Notes: generated by a model not told the origin, from the sequence alone. Counted from the first letter of the stretch, positions 23,219-33,158 are shown. The stretch is DNA of 64,000 bases from Phycisphaeraceae bacterium (GCA_019636795.1 JAHBWW010000001.1:372001-436000); one strand, 5' to 3'. Made by a program: numbers and translations.

Positions 23219-24960
23219 CACGGGTTCTCCTCCGCATTGGTTCCATGGTGTTCGATCGCGCGGATGTGATGCCGCCCCATCGTCACGTCGCTCAGCACCG
23301 TCCGGAGCGGCGGCAGCGTGTTCCATTCGATGACCACCCGCTCGGCACGAGTCGCGCGACCAATCCCAAAATGCAACTCGAAGGCGTGCTGTTTGCCGGC
23401 ATGTCCGCCTATGCCGATGAGTTGACGCACCTGCCTCACAACAGTCCCCGATCCATCAGGATCCGCCTCGACACTCACCATCGCGCCGAGCGCATCACCA
23501 GCAATCGCCAGATCCGAATGACCCTCCAGCGTCAGCATCAGCGAGTTTCCGCTGTTGCGCTCGATGGCCTGATTCAAGTAGACCTTCAGCCTCGGCTCAC
23601 GCCCCGCCTTCTTGGCCTCCGGATACCGATTGAACGACTGCCCAACCACGATATCGAGGTCTCCGTCCAGATCGAGATCACCGATCGCGATCTGCTGGCT
23701 GCCGTCGTGATCGATCCCCGACCAATCCGTCACATCCACGAACGAGCCGTCATGTTGCTGCCTGAAGGCACGCAGCCTCTGATTGTCAGGATAATCGCCC
23801 GACGAAATCAGCAGGTCCAGCCGCCCGTCGTGATCAAAGTCCGCGAGTTCGCAGAACAAGTCGCCCTGATTCCAGTTGAGCACGCCGATATCTTTCGGCA
23901 CGCGATCGGCATTCAAGTTACGGTCCGTCCAAAAAGTCGGCCCTTCGCGCCCGGGGGATGTCAGCACAAACCGCGAACGATCCGAACTCTCGCCCGCCCA
24001 GCCGTGTGTGATCTCGGCAAGAAAAAAGTCGAACGATCCATCCGCATTGACGTCCCCGATCGCTGCGTCGAATGTGTTGCCGTGCGACCGAAAGAATTTT
24101 TCATCCGGGCGATCGAACCTCGCATCGGTTTTCGCGCGTTCCTTGAGCCACAGCGGGTATCGGCCATGCGTGATCGCATCGCCCGCAAGTTCGGTTGCCG
24201 CCGCCGCATCAACGAATCGCTCGTCGATGACGGTCCAGAGTCGATTGGCTCGCCTCCCATAGTTGAGTTCCAGCAGAGCAGGCTGAGGCCGATCGTGCGC
24301 AAGCGAGCGCAGCATCATCACACCATATGTTGGCCGCCCGGCCGCATCATCCTCTTCGTTGAACCGGGCCTCATCCTCTGGGAGCGCGACCCGCTCGAAG
24401 GTGATGTCCTCTCCGCGTCGTGGACGCTGGATCAACAGATCATTGGCAAACGCCTCGACGTTTTCGCCGTAAGCCGAATACCAGTTGCCCAAGTACACAT
24501 CGAGCAAGCCATCGGCATTGAAGTCGCCAACCGCCACCGCGCTCGTTGTGCGTAACTCTGCCTCAATCGTTCTGGGCGGCTCGAACGAACCATCGCCGCG
24601 ACCCTTCGACCACGACATCGGCAACATCAGGTCCGTCGTTCGCGTGACATGCCGAGTCACGAGCGCGTCTGCCAGTCCATCTCCGTCCAGATCCGCAAAA
24701 ACGACACAATCGCCGGGGCCGATTTCCGGCAACCCCGTCTCTGCAACGCGCACGAATGTCGGCGTGCCGTCTTCATCTGCAAGGTTCAGAAAAATCGTTC
24801 TCCCGCCGACAATCAGGTCGGGCCTCCGATCGCCGTTCACGTCGGCCAGCACCACGCGCGTCGCGGCGATCGCGCCAAGCCCGAGTCGTTCGGTGGCATC
24901 GACAAACTGGATCTGCGCTGAGGCGAGCATCGCGCCAGCAGCAACGAGCAGGATCGACAT
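23218..24960 (-). CDS. FG-GAP/VCBS repeat protein with ASPIC/UnbV C-terminus (CRTAC1-like)
   Basis: The 580-residue product has a signal peptide (MSILLVAAGAMLASAQ) and a beta-propeller built from repeats with calcium loops of the form DxDxDGxxD. Examples are LADVNGDRRPDLIVG, FADLDGDGLADALV, VGDFNADGLLDVYLGN, LADFDHDGRLDLLISS and IGDLDLDGDLDIVVG. The C-terminus (GIGGHAGKQHAFELHFGIG, then VVIEWNTLPPLRTVL) is the ASPIC/UnbV domain. Such proteins are exported and thought to bind surfaces or partners; they are very common in planctomycetes. The start is set by the signal peptide. It is followed by a coupled lipoprotein gene. Confidence 0.88.
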   Translation of the reverse strand: MSILLVAAGAMLASAQIQFVDATERLGLGAIAATRVVLADVNGDRRPDLIVGGRTIFLNLADEDGTPTFVRVAETGLPEIGPGDCVVFADLDGDGLADALVTRHVTRTTDLMLPMSWSKGRGDGSFEPPRTIEAELRTTSAVAVGDFNADGLLDVYLGNWYSAYGENVEAFANDLLIQRPRRGEDITFERVALPEDEARFNEEDDAAGRPTYGVMMLRSLAHDRPQPALLELNYGRRANRLWTVIDERFVDAAAATELAGDAITHGRYPLWLKERAKTDARFDRPDEKFFRSHGNTFDAAIGDVNADGSFDFFLAEITHGWAGESSDRSRFVLTSPGREGPTFWTDRNLNADRVPKDIGVLNWNQGDLFCELADFDHDGRLDLLISSGDYPDNQRLRAFRQQHDGSFVDVTDWSGIDHDGSQQIAIGDLDLDGDLDIVVGQSFNRYPEAKKAGREPRLKVYLNQAIERNSGNSLMLTLEGHSDLAIAGDALGAMVSVEADPDGSGTVVRQVRQLIGIGGHAGKQHAFELHFGIGRATRAERVVIEWNTLPPLRTVLSDVTMGRHHIRAIEHHGTNAEENP

Positions 24961-25010
24961 GCCCCAAGCGTACACGGACCCACGACGATTCGCTCGCAGC
25001 GGGCAAGCAT

Positions 25011-25042
25011 AAAAAAGGGAACGGTCCTTTCGAACCGTTCCC
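25011..25042 (-). terminator. Rho-independent terminator of the haloperoxidase-like gene
   Basis: GGGAACGGT and ACCGTTCCC form a nine-base-pair stem with an eight-base loop. On the minus strand the stem is followed directly by six T. It lies 33 bases beyond the stop of the haloperoxidase-like gene. Confidence 0.85.
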
Positions 25043-25075
25043 GAGTCAAGCAAAGCGGAAAAATCCCATTGATTC

Positions 25076-27226
25076 TTACGGACAGCCCTTGCTGTAGGCC
25101 GTCAGGAATGCCTGCACGTCGGCGATATCATGCACGCCAAATGGTGCAGCGATGTCGGCTTCAGCGCTTTGCTGGCTGAACGCCCTGAGGAACGACTGAA
25201 GATCGAAGAAATCGAGCCTGCGGTATGGAGCCGCGAAGTCGGCCGGGCATGACACGCGACCATTGAACAGCATGTTCGCATAGTTAAAGGCGCGAGGCCC
25301 GATGCGGCTTCCCATCCACCGGCCCGGCAAGTCATCGATCGCCGGGTGAATGCCGCCCCAGATTCGCGACAGCGAGCACTGGTCCGACGCATCGCGATAC
25401 TTGGCCCATTGCAGCGTCACATCAACGCTGGGACCGAACTCGTGAATCAGCGAACCGTTGGCCTCATAGTGGAACTCGCCCATCCCGCCAGGGAAGAACT
25501 CATTGCCCGTGATCAACGTCATCGTTTCAGCACTCGCACGGCTGAACGTGCTGTGGCCCGAAACGTAACCCGCGAACGGCGGCGTCACGAATGTCGCACG
25601 CTGATACGACCACCAGTTCCCGGCCAGAATCCAGCCCACGCCTGCTGCGTCGGTCGTCGGATCGGACAGGTAAGGAGGTCCACGCCATGCAAGGATTGCA
25701 ATCTTGCCCTCTTCGCCGAAGAGGTGTTCGTGCTTCTCTCCAAACGCGGTCGTTTCGGACGTGATGACCTCAACAAAGCCGGGGTGCAGCGTGATGCCAT
25801 CCGGGTGGAATGAAGCCTGATTCGGATCGGAGCACTGGCCGCGATCCGCCAAGGCCCGAATCGCAGAGATCGGCCTGATGTAGTCGTAGTACCCCTTAAG
25901 CCCCCATGCCGACACCGCGACGTCATGCACCGTCCCACCCAGCGCCATGTATGACTTCACGTCATATTCCAGCGCATCCATGATCGGCCCGGTGCCACCA
26001 AACCGACGCTCGTGCTGCGGATGGTCCACCACATAGTTGAAGATGTCGTACCAGTGCCCCGGAGGAGTATGCGACTGTGGACCGTCGGCCCAGAACTCCG
26101 CCAGCACACGCGTGTAGTCGCCACGAGGGACAATCTGAGGCTCGTAAGGCAGCCCCGTCGCCGGGTTCAGGGCATGGCCGTTAACGCTTCCTTCTTCACC
26201 GGTGTACATGTCGTACCACGACGGATACAGCGTGAAATCCAGAAGGTCTGCGGGATAGATCGCGTCGCCGATTCTGCCCGGAGACACATCCCACATCACG
26301 CCGTCGTTCGGATCGAGATGGCTGCTCCATGTCGACACCATCTCAAAACCCCAACGGTACACGTGGTCATTGGCGCCACCGTACTGAGGTGGTGTGCCAG
26401 GATCATGGAACAATGGCCAATCGTGCCCATCGCGCTGCGCCAGGACCATGTCCGACTCGTGCAGCGCAAACGCATCAACATTGCCCCACTCGGGGCTCAG
26501 GAACGGCGGGAAGCCGCCGATGATCACGTTCCCGCCCTGGTCCACGAAGAAATCGAGTGCCAGAGGCTGCCACCGATTCATGTCCACGAGATCCGGGTTG
26601 CCCTCGAGCGCCACCACCAGCGGCGGATTGATCGGGGCATAGTACTGATTGGCGTACCCCGCACCTTCGTTCGACCCGTCCGTCAATCCCCATGCGATGA
26701 TCGTCGCTGCCACGCGGTTGCCCAGCGCAGCTGGCGTATCACCTTCGGTCGAAGTGAAATCGATGTCGTACCCGAGAGTGTTCATCAGGTTGTCGAAATA
26801 CGCCCGGGACGCATTGCCCCCCGGCGACGTCGCAAAACGATGCCGCAGCAGGCGATACATCGCGTAACTGATCGCTTCACTCCGGGCAGCCCCAACATCG
26901 GCCGCGGTGGCGCGTTCGTGATGCTTGAACTGATCGGCGATTGTGTCGTACGCAGCCCACACGTCATACATCGCCACCGACGTATGGAACAGGTTGCGCG
27001 CGTGAATCGTCGGGCGGGCAAAGTCACGCTCGATCGCATACAGCAACGCCTCGTTCCACATGCGGGCGGTGCTGTGATTCGAGCTGCGCTCCACCCGATT
27101 GCCCAGCGCGTCCCGGTAGACCCATTCACCCTGCCCACAGGCAACTGGTGCTCCGCACGCAAGTGCGACGAGGGCCGCACTCGCCCCCGGGCCCCACTTC
27201 CCAAAACGACGACTCCACGTAGACAT
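25076..27226 (-). CDS. Vanadium-dependent haloperoxidase-like protein with GC-type dockerin tail
   Basis: The 716-residue product has an N-terminal signal (ASAALVALACGAPVACGQ). The PAP2/vanadium haloperoxidase motifs are in order: KGYYDYIRP (Lys444, Arg451), GYVSGHSTFSRASAE (556-559 SGHS) and RIWGGIHPAIDDLPGR (Arg621, His627). These are the vanadate or phosphate ligands of the family. Known relatives oxidise halides with peroxide, or act as phosphatases. The last 57 residues (CPADFAAPYRRLDFFDLQSF, then FGVHDIADVQAFLTAYSKGC) are two degenerate calcium-loop repeats ending GCP, the planctomycete GC-type dockerin. I infer an exported, surface-targeted enzyme. Halide specificity cannot be read from sequence. 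Confidence 0.87.
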   Translation of the reverse strand: MSTWSRRFGKWGPGASAALVALACGAPVACGQGEWVYRDALGNRVERSSNHSTARMWNEALLYAIERDFARPTIHARNLFHTSVAMYDVWAAYDTIADQFKHHERATAADVGAARSEAISYAMYRLLRHRFATSPGGNASRAYFDNLMNTLGYDIDFTSTEGDTPAALGNRVAATIIAWGLTDGSNEGAGYANQYYAPINPPLVVALEGNPDLVDMNRWQPLALDFFVDQGGNVIIGGFPPFLSPEWGNVDAFALHESDMVLAQRDGHDWPLFHDPGTPPQYGGANDHVYRWGFEMVSTWSSHLDPNDGVMWDVSPGRIGDAIYPADLLDFTLYPSWYDMYTGEEGSVNGHALNPATGLPYEPQIVPRGDYTRVLAEFWADGPQSHTPPGHWYDIFNYVVDHPQHERRFGGTGPIMDALEYDVKSYMALGGTVHDVAVSAWGLKGYYDYIRPISAIRALADRGQCSDPNQASFHPDGITLHPGFVEVITSETTAFGEKHEHLFGEEGKIAILAWRGPPYLSDPTTDAAGVGWILAGNWWSYQRATFVTPPFAGYVSGHSTFSRASAETMTLITGNEFFPGGMGEFHYEANGSLIHEFGPSVDVTLQWAKYRDASDQCSLSRIWGGIHPAIDDLPGRWMGSRIGPRAFNYANMLFNGRVSCPADFAAPYRRLDFFDLQSFLRAFSQQSAEADIAAPFGVHDIADVQAFLTAYSKGCP

Positions 27227-27436
27227 ATTTGTACCCCATTCTTCCTGTGTGTGTCTTCACCAAAGGATCGAGTGATCCTCGCTTCCAGAACCGGAGTCTA
27301 CTCGGAGGTTCCCCAAACACAAAGAGTTTTTTTCAAATTGTGCGACACCTCGTCGCACGCTCGCGCAAGTTCATGACGGTTCACAAAGTGTTCGTATAAA
27401 ACCCGCCAGCCCCCCGCCCGGGATGGAACCCGCCAA

Positions 27437-28645
27437 TCAGAGAATCCGCTTGGAACGGGGGAAACTGCCAAGCACGATCAGTTCGCGGCAGTGCTGGCTC
27501 GCCTCCGCCAGGGCCTCGGCCACCACCGGGTCGTCCTGATGCCCCTGCGCATCCACAAAGAACGTGTACTGCCAGTTGTCACGACCGCTCGGACGCTTGT
27601 CAATATGGGTCAGGTTGATCTTTGCACGGTCAAACACGCTCAGTACCGACACCAGCGCCCCAGGCTTGTCGATGGTGTTGAACATGACGCTCGTTTTGTC
27701 ATCGCCCGAACGTTTGGCCCGCTGCTGGCTCAGGATATAGAACCGCGTAATGTTGTTCGGATTGTCCTCGATCTCTTCAAAAAGCACGTTGAGCCCATAC
27801 AACTGCCCCGCCAGAGTCGAGCCCACCGCCGCCGAACCCGGGGGGGCCCCCATGATCGCATCACTTCGATTCTCGTCCACCGCCGTTTGCGCCGCACGGC
27901 TCGAACTCGGAGCCGCGATCAGTTCAGCAGCCGGAAACTGCGTCGCCAGCCACATCCGGCACTGTTCCAGCACTTCCGGCTTGGAGTGAATCCTGCGAAT
28001 CTGGCTCGGCTCACAGTTGGCCAGCAACGCATGGTGAATCGCGATCTGCACTTCCGCGTACACATAAACATGCCCCGCATGCTCCTGCAGAGCGGTCATC
28101 GTTTCCGTAATGCCTCCGCCGGTCGAGTTCTCAATCGGCACCAGCCCATAGTTCACATGCCCACGCCGCACCTCCGTCACCACACCCGCGATCGTGTGCA
28201 GATCTTCGGGCGAGACCGTTGAGCCAAACTGCTTGATCGCAGCAATGTGCGAGTACGACCCCGGAGGCCCAAGGTACCCGATGCGCAGCGGATGCTCCAG
28301 CGCAAACGACCCGCTCATGAGTTCACGAAACACCCCCTCAATCGTCCGATCCGAAAGCGGGCCCGCATTGGCATCGAGAGCACGCTGAAGTACCTCCGCT
28401 TCGCGGTGGGGGGCGTAGATCGGCGTCCCCGAACGCTGCTTGGCTTTGCCGACTTCCACAACCAGACCAGCACGCTCATTGAGCAGCGCAACCAGTTTCG
28501 CATCAAGTTGGTCGATACGCTGACGAAGGTCGTTGAGCGCTCGGGTCTGGTCGGGGGTTTCCGAAGCCGACAAACTCCCCCCGGGCACCTCGACCTTGTC
28601 CAGGTGGTTCGGCGACTTTGATCGGGGTGTCGGTTTACGGGCCAT
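27437..28645 (-). CDS. pheA: Bifunctional chorismate mutase / prephenate dehydratase
   Basis: The 402-residue protein has an N-terminal AroQ chorismate mutase helix set (LNDLRQRIDQLDAKLVALLN with the catalytic Arg, then GKAKQRSGTPIYAPHREAEV). The prephenate dehydratase domain starts RIGYLGPPGSYSHIAAIKQF and has YGLVPIENSTGGGITETMTA and the catalytic NNITRFYIL. A C-terminal ACT domain follows (SVMFNTIDKPGALVSVLSVF, then LTHIDKRPS) for feedback by phenylalanine. It converts chorismate to phenylpyruvate in phenylalanine synthesis. About 30 residues at the N-terminus are a disordered basic leader. The order AroQ-PDT-ACT is standard. Confidence 0.97.
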   Translation of the reverse strand: MARKPTPRSKSPNHLDKVEVPGGSLSASETPDQTRALNDLRQRIDQLDAKLVALLNERAGLVVEVGKAKQRSGTPIYAPHREAEVLQRALDANAGPLSDRTIEGVFRELMSGSFALEHPLRIGYLGPPGSYSHIAAIKQFGSTVSPEDLHTIAGVVTEVRRGHVNYGLVPIENSTGGGITETMTALQEHAGHVYVYAEVQIAIHHALLANCEPSQIRRIHSKPEVLEQCRMWLATQFPAAELIAAPSSSRAAQTAVDENRSDAIMGAPPGSAAVGSTLAGQLYGLNVLFEEIEDNPNNITRFYILSQQRAKRSGDDKTSVMFNTIDKPGALVSVLSVFDRAKINLTHIDKRPSGRDNWQYTFFVDAQGHQDDPVVAEALAEASQHCRELIVLGSFPRSKRIL

Positions 28646-28777
28646 GCTCTGGTTCCTTGGTGTCCGTCGTCGAACACACCTGTTCCGGGATTCGTCTGCT
28701 ATCGTTAGAGGCTCATCGTTGCCCTGGGCCACATTTCATCGAGCAATCCGACCCCCACGCTTCCGAAAGATTATCGT

Positions 28778-29656
28778 ATGAACCCCGATCCCTCAGGATT
28801 TCTCCAGCAGATCTCCTCGTTCGACCCCGCAACGAGTCAGGTGCCCGTCCTCGGCCTGATCGTTCTCGGGCTGGCGTGCGGGGTCATTCTGTGGCTGTTC
28901 GGGCACAAAGTTCTTGGCCCGGTCGTCTTCATCCTTGGCGGGGCGATTGGTGCCGCTGCTGGCATCATCGCGCCTCAACATCTCGAAATCACCACCATCG
29001 CCGGCTATCCAGCGTCGCTGATCGGGCTCGTGCTCGGCGCGATTCTCGGCGCACTCTTGGCCGGAGCGCTCTATCGCACCGCAATCACCCTCGGGTCCGG
29101 GTTGGTCTTTGCTGTGGCCGGATTGATTACAGGTTTGGCAACACTCGGGCCGGCCGGCGAACCATCTGCCGCAGAGCTTCCGCCAGCAGTACCAGTCGTT
29201 GACACGACCATCGTGCAAAACACGACTTCGGACCAGGCGGTTCCGCCCACCGAGTCAAGCCTCATTACCGCAACCGAGCGAGCCACCACCTTTGTGAGCG
29301 CGAGCATGGGTGATGTCAGGCAGCGATGGGACGCGCTCGACGAAGGCGGGCGACTTCGCGTCGCAGCGATGACCTTCGGCGGGCTCACACTCGGCCTGCT
29401 CATCGGGCTTATCGCGCATCAGCGCGCCAGCGCCGTCGTGACAGCGTCGCTCGGGTCCGGCGTCTCGCTCTACAGCCTCGCATGGTTGGGCACACAATCG
29501 CCAATGCCATGGACCGACGTTGTCGCGGGTTTCGGGCCACGAGAGTGGGTCATCGCGTGGGGTGCAGCCGCCATCATCGGCATCATCTTCCAAGGCCTAT
29601 TCATCAAGCCTCGCGCCGCGCCGCGCCCCGCTCCTTCACCCAAGCCCGAAGAGTGA
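28778..29656 (+). CDS. Uncharacterised membrane protein
   Basis: The 292-residue protein has about seven to nine Gly/Ala/Leu-rich helices (LGLIVLGLACGVILWLFG, FILGGAIGAAAGIIA, LIGLVLGAILGALLAGALY). They are split into two halves by a Pro/Thr/Val-rich loop near residues 125-165 (PSAAELPPAVPVVDTTIV). The last helices (VIAWGAAAIIGIIFQGLFI) precede a Pro-rich tail. The layout resembles TMEM198/DUF4203-like proteins, but that is only a resemblance. It is convergent with the ABC ATPase gene, 4 bases apart, and divergent from pheA. Confidence 0.7.
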   Translation: MNPDPSGFLQQISSFDPATSQVPVLGLIVLGLACGVILWLFGHKVLGPVVFILGGAIGAAAGIIAPQHLEITTIAGYPASLIGLVLGAILGALLAGALYRTAITLGSGLVFAVAGLITGLATLGPAGEPSAAELPPAVPVVDTTIVQNTTSDQAVPPTESSLITATERATTFVSASMGDVRQRWDALDEGGRLRVAAMTFGGLTLGLLIGLIAHQRASAVVTASLGSGVSLYSLAWLGTQSPMPWTDVVAGFGPREWVIAWGAAAIIGIIFQGLFIKPRAAPRPAPSPKPEE

Positions 29657-29660
29657 TGCT

Positions 29661-30404
29661 TCAGCCCTTGCTGACGAGGCGGTCATACTCGACAAGCCCG
29701 TCACGCAGACGAATGACGCGCTTGCACCGTTCCGCCACATCGTCGTCGTGCGTGACCATGAGAATGGTCATGCCTTCGTCGTGCAGGCGTTCGAAGAGTT
29801 GCAGAATCGCTTCGCCGGTCTTCGAGTCGAGGTTTCCTGTGGGTTCGTCGGCCATCAGCACAACCGGGCGAGTCACAAGTGCCCGCGCGATGGCCACGCG
29901 CTGCTGCTGTCCGCCCGAAAGTTCGCGCGGCTTGTGCCCGAGCCGATCGCCCAGACCGACCGCGTCGAGCGATTCAATCGCTCTCGCAAGCCTCTCGCGC
30001 TTGGGAACATCCTGATAAAACAACGGCACCGAAACATTCTCTTCGACCGTCAACTGTGGAATCAGGTTGAACGCCTGAAACACGAATCCAATTTTCACGC
30101 CACGAAAACGCGAAAGATCCTCGTCGGACAGTTCCGACGCGGGCACGCCATCGAGCAGATACGTGCCCTCCGATGGGCGGTCAAGACACCCGAGAATGTT
30201 CATCAGCGTTGACTTGCCCGAGCCCGATGAGCCCATGATCGCGACGTATTCGCCCGAACCGATCACGATGTCCAGGCCTCGCAGCGCCTCGACCATGATC
30301 GTGCCGTCAGGCTTGTAGTATGTCTTGCGAACATTGCGCAACTCCGCAACGGGATGCTCGCCACCCTTCGTCGGCTTGACCGGTGTTGTCGCAATCGCAC
30401 TCAT
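29661..30404 (-). CDS. ABC transporter ATP-binding protein, MacB/LolD type
   Basis: The 247-residue protein has Walker A MGSSGSGKSTLMNILGCLD, Q-loop GFVFQAFNLIPQLTVEENV, signature LSGGQQQRVAIARAL, Walker B VVLMADEPTGNLDSKTG and H-loop VTHDDD. The LDRPSEG and PTGNLDS wording is typical of the MacB/LolD class, which uses ATP for mechanotransmission in lipoprotein release or export across the envelope. No permease gene is next to it; the upstream neighbour is a GH2 enzyme on the same strand, 27 bases away. The transported substrate is unknown. Confidence 0.92.
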   Translation of the reverse strand: MSAIATTPVKPTKGGEHPVAELRNVRKTYYKPDGTIMVEALRGLDIVIGSGEYVAIMGSSGSGKSTLMNILGCLDRPSEGTYLLDGVPASELSDEDLSRFRGVKIGFVFQAFNLIPQLTVEENVSVPLFYQDVPKRERLARAIESLDAVGLGDRLGHKPRELSGGQQQRVAIARALVTRPVVLMADEPTGNLDSKTGEAILQLFERLHDEGMTILMVTHDDDVAERCKRVIRLRDGLVEYDRLVSKG

Positions 30405-30431
30405 AGGACCACTCTAGGGAGCATCGAAACG

Positions 30432-33158
30432 CTACGCAGTCGCCGGATGCACGCTCGCATCGGCCAGCAGATGCCCTTTGAGCGTTTCGATGTCCAGTTG
30501 ATGAGACATGCTTTGGCCGGTTCGCGTATCGAGCCAGTTGAGCACCTCGGCCAGCAGCACACGCCCCGGATCATCGTGCAGGTCGCACGAGCAGATCGCC
30601 AGCACTCCTTGCCCCACGCGCGTCGCGCTGAGCATGTCGATCTCGCGGATCTTGTCGGCCATGTCGTGCGTGTAGAGAAGCCTGATGAAAGGCTCGAAGG
30701 CGTCCACAAGCCCCAGGTCGCTCACACACACGCCGCGAGTCCAAAGACGCATCAGATCGTACTCGAGCAGATCCTCGATCCACTCGCGGCCGAAACGCGC
30801 CAGCGGCCCAACCGGGCGGATCCAGGGCACCTGCCCAAACCCCGTGACCGTCGTCGTCGGAAGGCTCCCTCGTGCCTTGGAAGGAAGATGCAGTACGCGC
30901 GCCCCCGCCTCGAGCGCTTCAAGAATCTCCGGCGTCAATCGATGCGTCACGATCAGCGCTTCGGCTGCAACCTCAGTTGATGCCAAGTCAAACCCCGGCG
31001 CATGTGGCAGTAGCGCCTGCGGGTCCGGCTGGCGCGGCGACCAAGTGGCGACGGGCAGCCCCCACCCCGAAGAGTACTTGCGCTCTTCAAACCCGAACGC
31101 GATTTCTTCATCCTCGAACGGCACACCGCGCAGAATCGAAACGTGTGGCAACGCCGCCACACGAGGAAGTGCCCAGAGCGTCCAGGTGTTGCGCACACCA
31201 CCGATCGACGCCTGGATCGGCACCGGCGTCGGACGATCAACAACAGGCAGTTCGATCGACAGTGCGAAAAACGGGCTTTGGCCAGGTGCCGCACAAACCC
31301 GGAGCGACTGCTCGGCCTCTTGTGTTGTGAGCGTGCGCACCACAATGTCGCCTTCGATCGTCGCAGTCGAGAAGTTCGACAGGCCGATCTCGGCATGCAC
31401 GCTTGAACCTCCCGCAAACCCAGAGCGATACTCGGGCGCCAAAATCAGCAGCACCGCATCGCCCATGAACGCGCGCACATCGTCGAAGTCGAATCGCCAC
31501 CTGCCAAAGTCGTCGAGAAACCCGCAAGGACAGATCGCCACATCGCGGATGCTGTTGGCCACCATCCCGGAGTGCTGCGGGTTCATGCGGAAGAGTTCGG
31601 TCTGGAATTTGCGCAAGGCCAGGTTGCTGCGATCGCTCACCGCGACCAGGCCTCGCGCTGCGCCTTCGCCATCGAGCGCGTTGACGCGCTGCTCGAGGGC
31701 GCGGGCCTTGTCGAGCGCCGGGGGCATCCACCACGGCGAGTCGCCGATCGCGTCATATCGCGCAACATCGGGCCATCCCACCCCAAGCACACTCTCGCCC
31801 ATGACGATCGGCTTGGCGGGGCGCGCCTCGAGCGCGGCATCGAGGTCGCGCAGATAAAACGCCCAGCGCCCCGACCCTTCGTACGTGTGCTCGTCATACA
31901 GATCCGTCTTCTCCAGGTCGGTCCACGCGAGGAACGCGGTCTGAATCTGAATGAGTCGATCCGACAATTGTCGCTGTGCTTCAGCCCACCACCATGTCGC
32001 AAGTTTCGGATTGAACGCTTCGTGCTCGCACGCGCCGCTGACGATCGCCACCGAAGGATGGTTGCGGTCCATTCTGAAGAACTCTTCAAACTGTTCCTTG
32101 TACTCCTCGATGCGCTCATCGCTCATGTCGCTTTTCCAGACGGGGTGTTCCTGCCAGATCAGGATGCCCATCTCGTCAGCAAGGTCATAAAACGCCCGCG
32201 GCGGATACCACATGCAGATGCAGATGCAGTTGAATCCCATGCTGCGCAGAGCGCCAAAACGCTCGCGAAGTTCGGCTTCGGTCGGGGCTGGCGAGATCCG
32301 GTGCGGCTCATGCCCCCAGTCGAGAATTCCGCTGATGAAGATCGGCGAGTCGTTGAGCAGAATCTGCTTGCCATCATCCGAGACATGCACACGCCGAAAT
32401 CCGAAGCGCTCGCGGATCGTGTGTGAGGGAGCGCTGTCCATCAACGAGACGACGGCTGCATACAGCGTCGGCGTGTCGGGCGACCACTTCTGTGGATTCT
32501 CGACCTTTATCACGACTGACGCTGTGTTTGTGCCCGCAGTGATGGGCGCATCACCATTGCCGATGGGGTTGCCGTGCGGGTCGAGCAGCGTCACGCTGAG
32601 CGTCCCACCCGTGTGGTCAGTGGTCGCAAGTTCGCAGTGAATGCTCACCATATCGCCATCGGTCGAGATCCACGCGCCGTTGGGTCTCACGCACATCGAA
32701 CGGGTGCGCACGAGCGAGACATCCTGCCAGAGACCCGCGTGCTGAGCACTGAGCACATCGTGAAACCCCTTGGTGATGTGGCCCGACTGCTGAGGGTGCC
32801 CGTTGACTTCGCGCACAGGCCCCGGGCGGAGGCGATCCACCGTCACCTCGATCTCCAGCCTCGATGCCGCCTGACTTGTGATCTCGAACTGAAACGGAAT
32901 CCAGTCCCCGACGTGCGAACCGACGTCCTGGCCATTGACGCGCACGCTGACAGAAGTAGCGACAGCCTCGAACCGCAGCCAAAGCCGCTCACCTGGTTGC
33001 AGCGGCTCGGTGTCAACACTCTTCCGATAGGTCACGACGTCCACGCCCGGGGTATCCGGATAGACCCATTGCCACGCATCAGGAACAGGCGCACTGCGCG
33101 CAGGCAGGTCGGCGTCAGGCTTGAGTTCCCAGAGTCCAGCGAGCGAAGTTGTTGTCAT
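30432..33158 (-). CDS. Glycoside hydrolase family 2 protein
   Basis: The 908-residue protein has an N-terminal sugar-binding jelly roll (LWLRFEAVATSVSVRVNGQD near 59-78), an immunoglobulin-like domain to about 255 (FGFRRVHVSDDGKQILLNDS at its end), then a TIM barrel. The barrel has GFNCICICMWYP, RNHPSVAIVSGACE with Glu378 where the acid/base lies, and PIVMGES with Glu455 as likely nucleophile. The usual SLGNE before the acid/base reads SGACE, so the Asn that contacts the 2-hydroxyl is Cys. No signal peptide is seen, so it is cytoplasmic. Beta-mannosidase, galactosidase or glucuronidase are all possible. The C-terminal domain (from about 600) is not recognised. Confidence 0.85.
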   Translation of the reverse strand: MTTTSLAGLWELKPDADLPARSAPVPDAWQWVYPDTPGVDVVTYRKSVDTEPLQPGERLWLRFEAVATSVSVRVNGQDVGSHVGDWIPFQFEITSQAASRLEIEVTVDRLRPGPVREVNGHPQQSGHITKGFHDVLSAQHAGLWQDVSLVRTRSMCVRPNGAWISTDGDMVSIHCELATTDHTGGTLSVTLLDPHGNPIGNGDAPITAGTNTASVVIKVENPQKWSPDTPTLYAAVVSLMDSAPSHTIRERFGFRRVHVSDDGKQILLNDSPIFISGILDWGHEPHRISPAPTEAELRERFGALRSMGFNCICICMWYPPRAFYDLADEMGILIWQEHPVWKSDMSDERIEEYKEQFEEFFRMDRNHPSVAIVSGACEHEAFNPKLATWWWAEAQRQLSDRLIQIQTAFLAWTDLEKTDLYDEHTYEGSGRWAFYLRDLDAALEARPAKPIVMGESVLGVGWPDVARYDAIGDSPWWMPPALDKARALEQRVNALDGEGAARGLVAVSDRSNLALRKFQTELFRMNPQHSGMVANSIRDVAICPCGFLDDFGRWRFDFDDVRAFMGDAVLLILAPEYRSGFAGGSSVHAEIGLSNFSTATIEGDIVVRTLTTQEAEQSLRVCAAPGQSPFFALSIELPVVDRPTPVPIQASIGGVRNTWTLWALPRVAALPHVSILRGVPFEDEEIAFGFEERKYSSGWGLPVATWSPRQPDPQALLPHAPGFDLASTEVAAEALIVTHRLTPEILEALEAGARVLHLPSKARGSLPTTTVTGFGQVPWIRPVGPLARFGREWIEDLLEYDLMRLWTRGVCVSDLGLVDAFEPFIRLLYTHDMADKIREIDMLSATRVGQGVLAICSCDLHDDPGRVLLAEVLNWLDTRTGQSMSHQLDIETLKGHLLADASVHPATA

